Of a stretch of 64,000 nucleotides of DNA, positions 22,801 to 36,452 are shown piece by piece (within the stretch, counting starts at the first letter, position 1; the number at the start of each line of letters is the position of its first letter). The notes beneath the pieces are model-generated. The model was not told the origin of the DNA. It made no database searches and was given only the letters and a program-made list of their open reading frames with translations. The stretch covers positions 62,001 to 126,000 of the forward strand of contig NW_027490232.1 of NCBI RefSeq assembly GCF_050948175.1. The letters are read 5' to 3'. Both the position numbers and the translations under genes were made by a program. The DNA comes from Xylocopa sonorina. Its lineage: Eukaryota; Arthropoda; Insecta; Hymenoptera; Apidae.

Positions 22801-23834
22801 TCTACACTTCAAATGAATGTAAATGCGACACTTCCTTGCTAGGAAATAGCGTTTGCAGATGTCTACGTATCGAAGCAATAGAGTTCTAATGCTTCTTAAA
22901 ACGCGATATCGCATCTCATTTCTATGTTTCCTGGTAAGATATAATATGATTTGCGAAGAGTCATGTATTCCACGTCTAATCTTCAAATGAATGTAAATGC
23001 GACACTTCCTTGCTAGGAAATAGCGTCTGCAGATGTCTAGGTATCGTATCAATAGCTTTCTAATGCTTCTTAAAACGCGATATCGAATCTCATTTCTATG
23101 TTTCATGGTAAGATATAATATTCATTACGAAGTGTTATGCATTCCTCGTCTACGATTCAAATGAATGTAAATGCGACACTTCTTTGCTAGGAAATAGCGT
23201 TTGCAAATGTCTACCTATCGTAGCAATAGTGTTCTAATGCTTCTTAAAACGCGATATCGAATCTCATTTCTATGCTTCATGGTAAGATATAATATTCATT
23301 ACGAAGTGTTATGCATTCCTCGTCTACGATTCAAATGAATGTAAATGCGACACTTCTTTGCTAGGAAATAGCGTTTGCAAATGTCTACCTATCGTAGCAA
23401 TAGTGTTCTAATGCTTCTTAAAACGCGATATCGCATCTTTTTTCTATGTTCCATGGTAAGATATAATATGATTTGCGAAGTATCATGTATTCCTCGTCTA
23501 CACTTCAAATGAATGTAAATGCGACACTTCCTTGCAAGGAAATCGCGTTTGCAGATGTCTACGTATCGTAGCAATAGAGTTCTTATGATTCTTAAAACGC
23601 GATATCGCATCTCATTTCTATGTTTCATGGTAAGATATAATATGATTTGCGAAGCGTCATGTATACCTCGTCTAATCTTCAAATGAATGTAAATGCGACA
23701 CTTCCTTGCAAGGAAATAGCGTTTGCAGATGTCTACGTATCGAAGCAATAGAGTTCAAATGCTTCCTAAAACAAGATATCGCATCTCGTTTCTATGTTTC
23801 ATGGTAAGATGTAATATGATTTGCGAAGTGTTAT
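16856..23834 (+). repeat. 40-monomer tandem duplication, copy A
   Basis: Aligns with 23816-30813 at an offset of exactly 6,960 bp (40 x 174). The left limit is set by the last mismatches, at 16851 and 16855. The A/B junction lies in the 38-bp interval 23816-23853, where both flanks are identical. By eye I counted only about ten substitutions over the whole unit, at for example 16986, 17708, 18014, 18365, 18545, 20164, 20827 and 21485 (approximate). The copy ends in a chimeric monomer, which is the signature of unequal crossing-over between monomers 40 units apart. Confidence 0.9.
20023..22589 (+). repeat. Nested seven-monomer higher-order repeat (1,218 bp) in copy A
   Basis: Positions 20023-21371 match 21241-22589 at an offset of 1,218 bp (7 x 174). 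A partial third unit follows from about 22,711 at an offset of 1,392 bp (8 x 174), that is with one extra monomer in between. The order of variants is GTTCAAATGCTTCCTAAAACAAG, then CGAAGAGTCATG, then two monomers of TTCATTACGAAG type, then TCTTTTTTCTATGTTCC. Confidence 0.85.
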
Positions 23835-26800
23835 GTATTCCTCGTCTACACTTGAAATGAATGTAATTGCGACACTGCCCTGCAAGGAGATAGCGTTTGC
23901 AGATGTCTACGTATCGCAGCAATAGCTTTCTAATTCTTCTTAAAACGCGATATCGCATCTCATTTCTATGTTTCATGGTAAGATATAATATGATTTGCGA
24001 AGTGTCATGTATTCCTCTTCTACACTTCAATTGAATGTAAATGCGACACTTCCCTGCAAGGAAATAGCGTTTGCAGATGTCTACGTATCGAAGCAATAGA
24101 GTTCAAATGCTTCTTAAAACGCGATATCGCATCTCATTTCTATGCTTCATGGTAAGATATAATATGATTTGCGAAGTATCATGTATTCCTCGTCTACACT
24201 TCAAATGAATGTGAATGCGATACTTCCTCGCTAGGAAATAGCGTTTGCAGATGTCTACGTATCGAAGCAATAGAGTTCAAATGCTTCTTAAAACGCGATA
24301 TCGCATCTCATCTCTATGTTTCATGGTAAGATATAATATGATTTGCGAAGTATCATGTATTGCTCGTCTACACTTCAAATGAATGTAAATGCGACACTTC
24401 CTTGCAAGGAAATAGCGTTTGCAGATGTCTACGTATCGAAGCAATAGAGTTCAAATGTTTCTAGAAACAAGATATCGCATCTCAATTCTATGTTTCATGG
24501 TAAGATATAACATGATTTGCGAAGCGTTATGTATTCCTCGTCTACACTTCAAATGATTGTAAATGCGACACTTCCTTGCTAGGGAATAGCGTGTGCAGAT
24601 GTCTAGGTATCGTAGCAATAGTGCTCTAATGCTTCTTAAAACGCGATATCGCATCTCAATTCTATGTCTCATGGTAAGATATAACATTATTTGCGAAGTG
24701 TTATGTATTCCTCGTCTACGATTCAAATGAATGTAAATGCGACACTTCCTCGCTAGGAAATAGCGTTTGCAGATGTCTACGTATCGTAGCAATAGATTTC
24801 TAATGTTTCTTAAAACGCGATATCGCATCTCATTTCTATGTTTCATGGTAAGATATAATATGATTTGCGAAGAGTCATGTATTCCTCGTCTAATCTTCAA
24901 ATGAATGTAAATGCGACACTTCCTTGCTAGGAAATAGCGTCTGCAGATGTCTAGGTATCGTATCAATAGCTTTCTAATGCTTCTTAAAACGCGATATCGA
25001 ATCTCATTTCTACGTTTCATGGTAAGATATAATATTCATTACGATGTGTTATGCATTCCTCGTCTACGATTCAAATGAATGTAAATGCGACACTTCTTTG
25101 CTAGGAAATAGCGTTTGCAAATGTCTACCTATCGTAGCAATAGTGTTCTAATGCTTCTTAAAAGGCGATATCGCATCTTTTTTCTATGTTCCATGGTAAG
25201 ATATACTATGATTTGCGAAGTATCATGTATTCCTCGTCTACACTTCAAATGAATGTAAATGCGACACTTCCTTGCAAGGAAATAGCGTTTGCAGATGTCT
25301 ACGTATCGTAGCAATAGAGTTCTTATGATTCTTAAAACGCGATATTGCATCTCATTTCTATGTTTCATGGTAAGATATAATATGATTTGCGAAGTGTTAT
25401 GTATTCCTTGTCTACACTTCAAATGAATGTGAATGCGACACTTCTTTGCTAGGAAATAGCGTTTGCAAATGTCTACCTATCGTAGCAATAGTGTTCTAAT
25501 GCTTATTAAAACGCGATATCGCATCTTTTTTCTATGTTCCATGGTAAGATATAATATGATTTGCGAAGTATCATGTATTCCTCGTCTACACTTCAAATGA
25601 ATGTAAATGCGACACTTCCTTGCAAGGAAATAGCGTTTGCAGATGTCTACGTATCGTAGCAATGGATTTCTAATGTTTGTTAAAACGCTATATCGCATCT
25701 CATTTCTATGTTTCATGGTAAGATATAATATGATTTGCGAAGCGTCATGTATACCTCGTCTAATCTTCAAATGAATGTAAATGCGACACTTCCTTGCAAG
25801 GAAATAGCGTTTGCAGATGTCTACGTATCGAAGCAATAGAGTTCAAATGCTTCCTAAAACAAGATATCGCATCTCGTTTCAATGTTTCATGGTAAGATGT
25901 AATATGATTTGCGAAGTGTTATGTATTCCTCGTCTACACTTAAAATGAATGTAAATGCGACACTTCCTTGCTAGGAAATAGCGTCTGCAGATGTCTACGT
26001 ATCGTAGCAATAGAGTTTATATGATTCTTAAAACGCGATATCGCATCTCATTTCTATGTTTCATGGTAAGATATAATATGATTTGCGAAGTGTTATGTAT
26101 TCCTCGCCTACACTTCAAATGAATGTAAATGCGACACTTCTATGCTAGGAAATAGCGATTGCAGATATCTACGTATCGTAGCAATAGAGTTCATATGCTT
26201 CTTAAAACGCGATATCGCCTCTCATTTCTATGTTTCATGGTAAGATATAATATGATTTGCGAAGTATCATGTATTCCTCGTCTACACTTCAAATGAATGT
26301 AAATGCGACACTTCCTTGCAAGGAAATAGCGTCTGCAGATGTCTAGGTGTCGTAGCAATAGAGTTCTAAAACTTCTTAAAACGCGATATCGCATCTCATT
26401 TCTATGTTTCATGGTAAGATATAATATGATTTGCGAAGAGTCATGTATTCCACGTCTAATCTTCAAATGAATGTAAATGCGACACTTCCTTGCTAGGAAA
26501 TAGCGTCTGCAGATGTCTAGGTATCGTATCAATAGCTTTCTAATGCTTCTTAAAACGCGATATCGAATCTCATTTCTATGTTTCATGGTAAGATATAATA
26601 TTCATTACGAAGTGTTATGTATTCCTCGTCTACACTTCAAATGAATGTAAATGCGACACTTCCTTGCTAGGAAATAGCGATTGCAGATGTCTACGTATCG
26701 TAGCAATAGAGTTCATATGCTTCTTAAAACGCGATATCGCATCTCATTTCTATGTTTCATGGTAAGATATAATATGATTTGCGAAGTATCATGTATTCCT

Positions 26801-29800
26801 CGTCTACACTTCAAATGAATGTAAATGCGACACTTCCTTGCAAGGAAATAGCGTCTGCAGATGTCTAGGTGTCGTAGCAATAGAGTTCTAAAACTTCTTA
26901 AAACGCGATATCGCATCTCATTTCTATGTTTCATGGTAAGATGTAATATGATTTGCGAAGTATCATGTATTCCCCGTCTACACTTCAAATGAATGTAAAT
27001 GCGACACTTCCTTGCAAGGAAATAGCGTTTGCAGATGTCTACGTATCGAAGCAATAGAGTTCAAATGCTTCCTAAAACAAGATATCGCATCTCGTTTCTA
27101 TGTTTCATGGTAAAATATAACATGATTTGCGAAGTGTTATGTATTCCTCGTCTACACTTCAAATGAATGTAAATGCGACACTTCCTTGCTAGGAAATAGC
27201 GTTTGCAGATGTCTACGTATCGAAGCAATAGAGTTCTAATGCTTCTTAAAACGCGATATCGCATCTCATTTCTATGTTTCCTGGTAAGATATAATATGAT
27301 TTGCGAAGAGTCATGTATTCCACGTCTAATCTTCAAATGAATGTAAATGCGACACTTCCTTGCTAGGAAATAGCGTCTGCAGATGTCTAGGTATCGTATC
27401 AATAGCTTTCTAATGCTTCTTAAAACGCGATATCGAATCTCATTTCTATGTTTCATGGTAAGATATAATATTCATTACGAAGTGTTATGCATTCCTCGTC
27501 TACGATTCAAATGAATGTAAATGCGACACTTCTTTGCTAGGAAATAGCGTTTGCAAATGTCTACCTATCGTAGCAATAGTGTTCTAATGCTTCTTAAAAC
27601 GCGATATCGAATCTCATTTCTATGCTTCATGGTAAGATATAATATTCATTACGAAGTGTTATGCATTCCTCGTCTACGATTCAAATGAATGTAAATGCGA
27701 CACTTCTTTGCTAGGAAATAGCGTTTGCAAATGTCTACCTATCGTAGCAATAGTGTTCTAATGCTTCTTAAAACGCGATATCGCATCTTTTTTCTATGTT
27801 CCATGGTAAGATATAATATGATTTGCGAAGTATCATGTATTCCTCGTCTACACTTCAAATGAATGTAAATGCGACACTTCCTTGCAAGGAAATCGCGTTT
27901 GCAGATGCCTACGTATCGTAGCAATAGAGTTCTTATGATTCTTAAAACGCGATATTGCATCTCATTTCTATGTTTCATGGTAAGATATAATATGATTTGC
28001 GAAGTGTTATGTATTCCTTGTCTACACTTCAAATGAATGTGAATGCGACACTTCCTCGCTAGGAAATAGCGTTTGCAGATGTCTACGTATCGTAGCAATA
28101 GATTTCTAATGTTTCTTAAAACGCGATATCGCATCTCATTTCTATGTTTCATGGTAAGATATAATATGATTTGCGAAGCGTCATGTATACCTCGTCTAAT
28201 CTTCAAATGAATGTAAATGCGACACTTCCTTGCAAGGAAATAGCGTTTGCAGATGTCTACGTATCGAAGCAATAGAGTTCAAATGCTTCCTAAAACAAGA
28301 TATCGCATCTCGTTTCTATGTTTCATGGTAAAATATAACATGATTTGCGAAGTGTTATGTATTCCTCGTCTACACTTCAAATGAATGTAAATGCGACACT
28401 TCCTTGCTAGGAAATAGCGTTTGCAGATGTCTACGTATCGAAGCAATAGAGTTCTAATGCTTCTTAAAACGCGATATCGCATCTCATTTCTATGTTTCAT
28501 GGTAAGATATAATATGATTTGCGAAGAGTCATGTATTCCTCGTCTAATCTTCAAATGAATGTAAATGCGACACTTCCTTGCTAGGAAATAGCGTCTGCAG
28601 ATGTCTAGGTATCGTATCAATAGCTTTCTAATGCTTCTTAAAACGCGATATCGAATCTCATTTCTATGTTTCATGGTAAGATATAATATTCATTACGAAG
28701 TGTTATGCATTCCTCCTCTACGATTCAAATGAATGTAAATGCGACACTTCTTTGCTAGGAAATAGCGTTTGCAATTGTCTACCTATCGTAGCAATAGTGT
28801 TCTAATGCTTCTTAAAACGCGATATCGAATCTCATTTCTATGTTTCATGGTAAGATATAATATTCATTACGAAGTGTTATGCATTCCTCGTCTACGATTC
28901 AAATGAATGTAAATGCGACACTTCTTTGCTAGGAAAGAGCGTTTGCAAATGTCTACCTATCGTAGCAATAGTGTTCTAATGCTTCTTAAAACGCGATATC
29001 GCATCTTTTTTCTATGTTCCATGGTAAGATATAATATGATTTGCGAAGTATCATGTATTCCTCGTCTACACTTCAAATGAATGTAAATGCGACACTTCCT
29101 TGCAAGGAAATCGCGTTTGCAGATGTCTACGTATCGTAGCAATAGAGTTCTTATGATTCCTAAAACGCGATATTGCATCTCATTTCTATGTTTCATGGTA
29201 AGATATAATATGATTTGCGAAGTGTTATGTATTCCTTGTCTACACTTCAAATGAATGTGAATGCGACACTTCCTCGCGAGGAAATAGCGTTTGCAGATGT
29301 CTACGTATCGTAGCAATAGATTTGTAATGTTTCTGAAAACGCGATATCGCATCTCATTTCTATGTTTCATGGTAAGATATAATATGATTTGCGAAGCGTC
29401 ATATATACCTCGTCTAATCTTCAAATGAATGTAAATGCGACACTTCCTTGCAAGGAAATAGCGTTTGCAGATGTCTACGTATCGAAGCAATAGAGTTCAA
29501 ATGCTTCCTAAAACAAGATATCGCATCTCGTTTCTATGTTTCATGGTAAGATGTAATATGATTTGCGAAGTGTTATGTATTCCTCGTCTACACTTAAAAT
29601 GAATGTAAATGCGACACTTCCTTGCTAGGAAATAGCGTCTGCAGATGTCTACGTATCGTAGCAATAGAGTTTATATGATTCTTAAAACAAGATATCGCAT
29701 CTCGTTTCTATGTTTCATGGTAAAATATAACATGATTTGCGAAGTGTTATGTATTCCTCGTCTACACTTCAAATGAATGTAAATGCGACACTTCCTTGCT

Positions 29801-30813
29801 AGGAAATAGCGTTTGCAGATGTCTACGTATCGAAGCAATAGAGTTCTAATGCTTCTTAAAACGCGATATCGCATCTCATTTCTATGTTTCCTGGTAAGAT
29901 ATAATATGATTTGCGAAGAGTCATGTATTCCACGTCTAATCTTCAAATGAATGTAAATGCGACACTTCCTTGCTAGGAAATAGCGTCTGCAGATGTCTAG
30001 GTATCGTATCAATAGCTTTCTAATGCTTCTTAAAACGCGATATCGAATCTCATTTCTATGTTTCATGGTAAGATATAATATTCATTACGAAGTGTTATGC
30101 ATTCCTCGTCTACGATTCAAATGAATGTAAATGCGACACTTCTTTGCTAGGAAATAGCGTTTGCAAATGTCTACCTATCGTAGCAATAGTGTTCTAATGC
30201 TTCTTAAAACGCGATATCGAATCTCATTTCTATGCTTCATGGTAAGATATAATATTCATTACGAAGTGTTATGCATTCCTCGTCTACGATTCAAATGAAT
30301 GTAAATGCGACACTTCTTTGCTAGGAAATAGCGTTTGCAAATGTCTACCTATCGTAGCAATAGTGTTCTAATGCTTCTTAAAACGCGATATCGCATCTTT
30401 TTTCTATGTTCCATGGTAAGATATAATATGATTTGCGAAGTATCATGTATTCCTCGTCTACACTTCAAATGAATGTAAATGCGACACTTCCTTGCAAGGA
30501 AATCGCGTTTGCAGATGTCTACGTATCGTAGCAATAGAGTTCTTATGATTCTTAAAACGCGATATCGCATCTCATTTCTATGTTTCATGGTAAGATATAA
30601 TATGATTTGCGAAGCGTCATGTATACCTCGTCTAATCTTCAAATGAATGTAAATGCGACACTTCCTTGCAAGGAAATAGCGTTTGCAGATGTCTACGTAT
30701 CGAAGCAATAGAGTTCAAATGCTTCCTAAAACAAGATATCGCATCTCGTTTCTATGTTTCATGGTAAGATGTAATATGATTTGCGAAGTGTTATGTATTC
30801 CTCGTCTACACTT
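23835..30813 (+). repeat. 40-monomer tandem duplication, copy B
   Basis: Second copy of the 6,960-bp unit, following copy A directly and in register. Identity ends at 30814, where the ...CTTAAAATGA variant replaces ...CTTGAAATGA of the junction monomer. It contains the same nested seven-monomer repeat as copy A, so that repeat predates the 40-monomer event. Confidence 0.9.
26983..29549 (+). repeat. Nested seven-monomer higher-order repeat in copy B
   Basis: The 6,960-bp-displaced counterpart of 20023-22589, with the same internal order and the same 1,218-bp spacing. A few differences between A and B in this block, such as CATAATTTGC at about 20161 against CATGATTTGC at about 27121, could help order the events. 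Confidence 0.85.
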
Positions 30814-33176
30814 AAAATGAATGTAAATGCGACACTTCCTTGCTTGGAAATAGCGTCTGCAGATGTCTACGTATCGTAGCAATAGAGTTTATATGATTCA
30901 TAAACGCGATATCGCATCTCATTTCTATGTTTCATGGTAAGATATAATATGATTTGCGAAGTGTTATGTATTCCTCGCCTACACTTCAAATGAATGTAAA
31001 TGCGACACTTCTATGCTAGGAAATAGCGATTGTAGATGTCTACGTATCGTAGCAATAGAGTTCATATGCTTCTTAAAACGCGATATCGCATCTCATTTCT
31101 ATGTTTCATGGTAAGATATAATATGATTTGCGAAGTATCATGTATTCCTCGTCTACACTTCAAATGAATGTAAATGCGACACTTCCTTGCAAGGAAATAG
31201 CGTCTGCAGATGTCTAGGTGTCGTAGCAATAGAGTTCTAAAACTTCTTAAAACGCGATATCGCATCTCATTTCTATGTTTCATGGTAAGATGTAATATGA
31301 TTTGCGAAGTATCATGTATTCCCCGTCTACACTTCAAATGAATGTAAATGCGACACTTCCTTGCAAGGAAATAGCGTTTGCAGATGTCTACGTATCGAAG
31401 CAATAGAGTTCAAATGCTTCCTTAAACGAGATATTGCATCTCATATCTATGTTTCATGATAAGATATAGTATTCATTGCGAAGTGTTATGCATTCCTCGT
31501 CTACGATTCAAATGGATGTAAATGCGACACTTCCTTGCTAGGACATAGCGTTTGCAGATGTCTACGTATCGAAGCAATAGAGTTCAAATGTTTCTAGAAA
31601 CAAGATATCGCATCTCAATTCTATGTTTCATGGTAAGATATAACATGATTTGCGAAGTGTTATGTATTCCTCGTCTACACTTCAAATGAATGTAAATGCG
31701 ACACTTCCTTGCTAGGGAATAGCGTGTGCAGATGTCTAGGTATCGTAGCAATAGTGTTCTAATGCTTCTTAAAACGCGATATCGCATCTCAATTCTATGT
31801 CTCATGGTAAGATATAACATGATTTGCGAAGTGTTATGTATTCCTCGTCTACGATTCAAATGAATGTAAATGCGACACTTCCTCGCTAGGAAATAGCGTT
31901 TGCAGATGTCTACGTATCGTAGCAATAGATTTCTAATGTTTCTTAAAACGCGATATCGCATCTCATTTCTATGTTTCATGGTAAGATATAATATGATTTG
32001 CGAAGAGTCATGTATTCCTCGCCTAATCTTCAAATGAATGTAAATGCGACACTTCCTTGCTAGGAAATAGCGTCTGCAGATGTCTAGGTATCGTATCAAT
32101 AGCTTTCTAATGCTTCTTAAAACGCGATATCGAATCTCATTTCTATGTTTCATGGTAAGATATAATATTCATTACGAAGTGTTATGCATTCCTCGTCTAC
32201 GATTCAAATGAATGTAAATGCGACACTTCTTTGCTAGGAAATAGCGTTTGCAAATGTCTACCTATCGTAGCAATAGTGTTCTAATGCTTCTTAAAACGCG
32301 ATATCGCATCTTTTTTCTATGTTCCATGGTAAGATATAATATGATTTGCGAAGTATCATGTATTCCTCGTCTACACTTCAAATGAATGTAAATGCGACAC
32401 TTCCTTGCAAGGAAATAGCGTTTGCAGATGTCTACGTATCGTAGCAATAGAGTTCTTATGATTCTTAAAACGCGATATTGCATCTCATTTCTATGTTTCA
32501 TGGTAAGATATAATATGATTTGCGAAGTGTTATGTATTCCTTGTCTACACTTCAAATGAATGTGAATGCGACACTTCCTCGCTAGGATATAGCGTTTGCA
32601 GATATCTACGAAGCGAAGCAATAGAGTTCAGATTCTTCTTAAAACGAGATATCGCATCTCATTTCTATGTTTCATGATAAGGTATAATATTCATTGCGAA
32701 GTGTCATGTAAACCTAGCATTCACTTCAAAAGAATGTAAATGCGACACTTCCTTGCAAGGAAATAGCGTTTGCAGATGTCTACGTATCGAAGCAATAGAG
32801 TTCAAATGCTTCTTAAAACGAGATATTGCATCTCATATCTATGTTTCATGATAAGATATAATATTCATTGCGAAGAGTTATGCATTCCTCGTCTACGATT
32901 CAAATGAATGTAAATGCGGCACTTCCTTGCTAGGAAATAGCGTTTGCAGATGTCTAAGTATCGTAGGGATGGAGTTCTAATGCTTCTTCAAACGTGATAT
33001 CGCATCTCATTTCTATGTTTCATGATAAGATGTAATATTCATAGCGAAGTGTTATGTTTTCCTCGTCTACACTTCAAATGAATGTGAATGCAACACTTCC
33101 TCGCTAGGAAATAGCGTTTGCAGATGTCTACGTATCGAAGCAATAGAGTTCAAATGCTTCTTAAAACGCCATATCG
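29344..33176 (+). repeat. Dispersed 3.8-kb duplication, copy 1
   Basis: Matches 52137-55970 at an offset of 22,793 bp before the one-base deletion near 30,900, and 22,794 bp (131 x 174) after it. Shared rare variants include GCGTCATATATACCTCG, GCTTGGAAATAGCGTCTGC, GCGATTGTAGATG and TATAGTATTCATTGCG. It spans the 3' end of the 40-monomer copy B and the relic-monomer block. Confidence 0.85.
30898..30906 (+). other. One-base deletion shifting the register
   Basis: GATTCATAAACGCG stands here where related monomers read GATTCTTAAAACGCG. This is one base short and carries one substitution. The counterpart at about 53,685-53,700 is intact. All monomers to the right are shifted by one base relative to 16.5-30.9 kb. 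Confidence 0.85.
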
Positions 33177-33320
33177 CATCTCATCTCTATGTTTCATGGT
33201 AAGATATAATATGATTTGCGAAGTATCATGTATTCCTCGTCTACGATTCAAATGAATGTAAATGCGACACTTCCTCGCTAGGAAATAGCGTTTGCAGATG
33301 TCTACGTATCGTAGCAATAG
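32162..33320 (+). repeat. Relic-monomer block, copy 1
   Basis: Contains three unusual consecutive monomers. Their marks are CTACGAAGCGAAGC with GATTCTTC, then GATAAGGTATAATATTC with GTAAACCTAGCATTCACTTC, then CATAGCGAAGTGTTATGTTTTCC with GAATGCAACACTTCC. These resemble the left-domain subtypes. The block matches 35294-36452 at 3,132 bp (18 x 174), and also the blocks at 54,956 and 62,432. Confidence 0.82.
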
Positions 33321-35293
33321 AGTTCATATGCTTCTTAAAACGCGATATCGCATCTCATTTCTATGTTTCATGGTAAGATATAATATGATTTGCGAAGTAT
33401 CATGTATTCCTCGTCTACACTTCAAATGAATGTAAATGCGACACTTCCTTGCAAGGAAATAGCGTCTGCAGATGTCTAGGTGTCGTAGCAATAGAGTTCT
33501 AAAACTTCTTAAAACGCGATATCGCATCTCATTTCTATGTTTCATGGTAAGATGTAATATGATTTGCGAAGTATCATGTATTCCCCGTCTACACTTCAAA
33601 TGAATGTAAATGCGACACTTCCTTGCAAGGAAATAGCGTTTGCAGATGTCTACGTATCGAAGCAATAGAGTTCAAATGCTTAATAAAACAAGATATCGCA
33701 TCTCGTTTCTATGTTTCATGGTAAAATATAACATGATTTGCGAAGTGTTATGTATTCCTCGTCTACACTTCAAATGAATGTAAATGCGACACTTCCTTGC
33801 TAGGAAATAGCGTTTGCGGATGTCTACGTATCGAAGCAATAGAGTTCTAATGCTTCTTAAAACGCGATATCGCATCTCATTTCTATGTTTCCTGGTAAGA
33901 TATAATATGATTTGCGAAGAGTCATGTATTCCACGTCTAATCTTCAAATGAATGTAAATGCGACACTTCCTTGCTAGGAAATAGCGTCTGCAGATGTCTA
34001 GGTATCGTATCAATAGCTTTCTAATGCTTCTTAAAACGCGATATCGAATCTCATTTCTATGTTTCATGGTAAGATATAATATTCATTACGAAGTGTTATG
34101 CATTCCTCGTCTACGATTCAAATGAATGTAAATGCGACACTTCTTTGCTAGGAAATAGCGTTTGCAAATGTCTACCTATCGTAGCAATAGTGTTCTAATG
34201 CTTCTTAAAACGCGATATCGCATCCTTTTTCTATGTTCCATGGTAAGATATAATATGATTTGCGAAGTATCATGTATTCCTCGTCTACACTTCAAATGAA
34301 TGTAAATGCGACACTTCCTTGCAAGGAAATAGCGTTTGCAGATGTCTACGTATCGTAGCAATAGAGTTCTTATGATTCTTAAAACGCGATATTGCATCTC
34401 ATTTCTATGTTTCATGGTAAGATATAATATGATTTGCGAAGTGTTATGTATTCCTTGTCTACACTTCAAATGAATATGAATGCGACACTTCCTCGCTAGG
34501 AAATAGCGTTTGCAGATGTCTACGTATCGTAGCAGTAGATTTCTAATGTTTCTTAAAACGCTATATCGCATCTCATTTCTATGTTTCATGGTAAGATATA
34601 ATATGATTTGCGAAGCGTCATGTATACCTCGTCTAATCTTCAAATGAATGTAAATGCGACACTTCCTTGCAAGGAAATAGCGTTTGCAGATGTCTACGTA
34701 TCGAAGCAATAGAGTTCAAATGCTTCCTAAAACAAGATATCGCATCTCGTTTCTATGTTTCATGGTAAGATGTAATATGATTTGCGAAGTGTTATGTATT
34801 CCTCGTCTACACTTAAAATGAATGTAAATGCGACACTTCCTTGCTAGGAAATAGCGTCTGCAGATGTCTACGTATCGTAGCAATAGAGTTTATATGATTC
34901 TTAAAACGCGATATCGCATCTCATTTCTATGTTTCATGGTAAGATATAATATGATTTGCGAAGTGTTATGTATTCCTCGCCTACACTTCAAATGAATGTA
35001 AATGCGACACTTCTATGCTAGGAAATAGCGATTGCAGATGTCTACGTATCGTAGCAATAGAGTTCATATGCTTCTTAAAACGCGATATCGCATCTCATTT
35101 CTATGTTTCATGGTAAGATATAATATGATTTGCGAAGTATCATGTATTCCTCGTCTACACTTCTAATGAATGTAAATGCGACACTTCCTTGCAAGGAAAT
35201 AGCGTCTGCAGATGTCTAGGTGTCGTAGCAATAGAGTTCTAAAACTTCTTAAAACGCGATATCGCATCTCATTTCTATGTTTCATGGTAAGAT

Positions 35294-36452
35294 ATAATAC
35301 TCATTACGAAGTGTTATGCATTCCTCGTCTACGATTCAAATGAATGTAAATGCGACACTTCTTTGCTAGGAAATAGCGTTTGCAAATGTCTACCTATCGT
35401 AGCAATAGTGTTCTAATGCTTCTTAAAACGCGATATCGCATCTTTTTTCTATGTTCCATGGTAAGATATAATATGATTTGCGAAGTATCATGTATTCCTC
35501 GTCTACACTTCAAATGAATGTAAATGCGACACTTCCTTGCAAGGAAATAGCGTTTGCAGATGTCTACGTATCGTAGCAATAGAGTTCTTATGATTCTTAA
35601 AACGCGATATTGCATCTCAATTCTATGTTTCATGGTAAGATATAATATGATTTGCGAAGTGTTATGTATTCCTTGTCTACACTTCAAATGAAAGTGAATG
35701 CGACACTTCCTCGCTAGGATATAGCGTTTGCAGATATCTACGAAGCGAAGCAATAGAGTTCAGATTCTTCTTAAAACGAGATATCGCATCTCATTTCTAT
35801 GTTTCATGATAAGGTATAATATTCATTGCGAAGTGTCATGTAAACCTAGCATTCACTTCAAAAGAATGTAAATGCGACACTTCCTTGCAAGGAAATAGCG
35901 TTTGCAGATGTCTACGTATCGAAGCAATAGTGTTCAAATGCTTCTTAAAACGAGATATTGCATCTCATATCTATGTTTCATGATAAGATATAATATTCAT
36001 TGCGAAGAGTTATGCATTCCTCGTCTACGATTCAAATGAATGTAAATGCGACACTTCCTTGCTAGGAAATAGCGTTTGCAGATGTCTAAGTATCGTAGGG
36101 ATGGAGTTCTAATGCTTCTTCAAACGTGATATCGCATCTCATTTCTATGTTTCATGATAAGATGTAATATTCATAGTGAAGTGTTATGTTTTCCTCGTCT
36201 ACACTTCAAATGAATGTGAATGCAACACTTCCTCGCTAGGAAATAGCGTTTGCAGATGTCTACGTATCGAAGCAATAGAGTTCAAATGCTTCTTAAAACG
36301 CCATATCGCATCTCATCTCTATGTTTCATGGTAAGATATAATATGATTTGCGAAGTATCATGTATTCCTCGTCTACGATTCAAATGAATGTAAATGCGAC
36401 ACTTCCTCGCTAGGAAATAGCGTTTGCAGATGTCTACGTATCGTAGCAATAG
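35294..36452 (+). repeat. Relic-monomer block, copy 2
   Basis: Displaced by 18 monomers from copy 1. It differs by isolated substitutions such as TATAATACTC for TATAATATTC near 35294 and CATAGTGAAG for CATAGCGAAG near 36173. The latter variant is shared with the 38-monomer duplication copies at about 42.8 kb. Confidence 0.8.
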
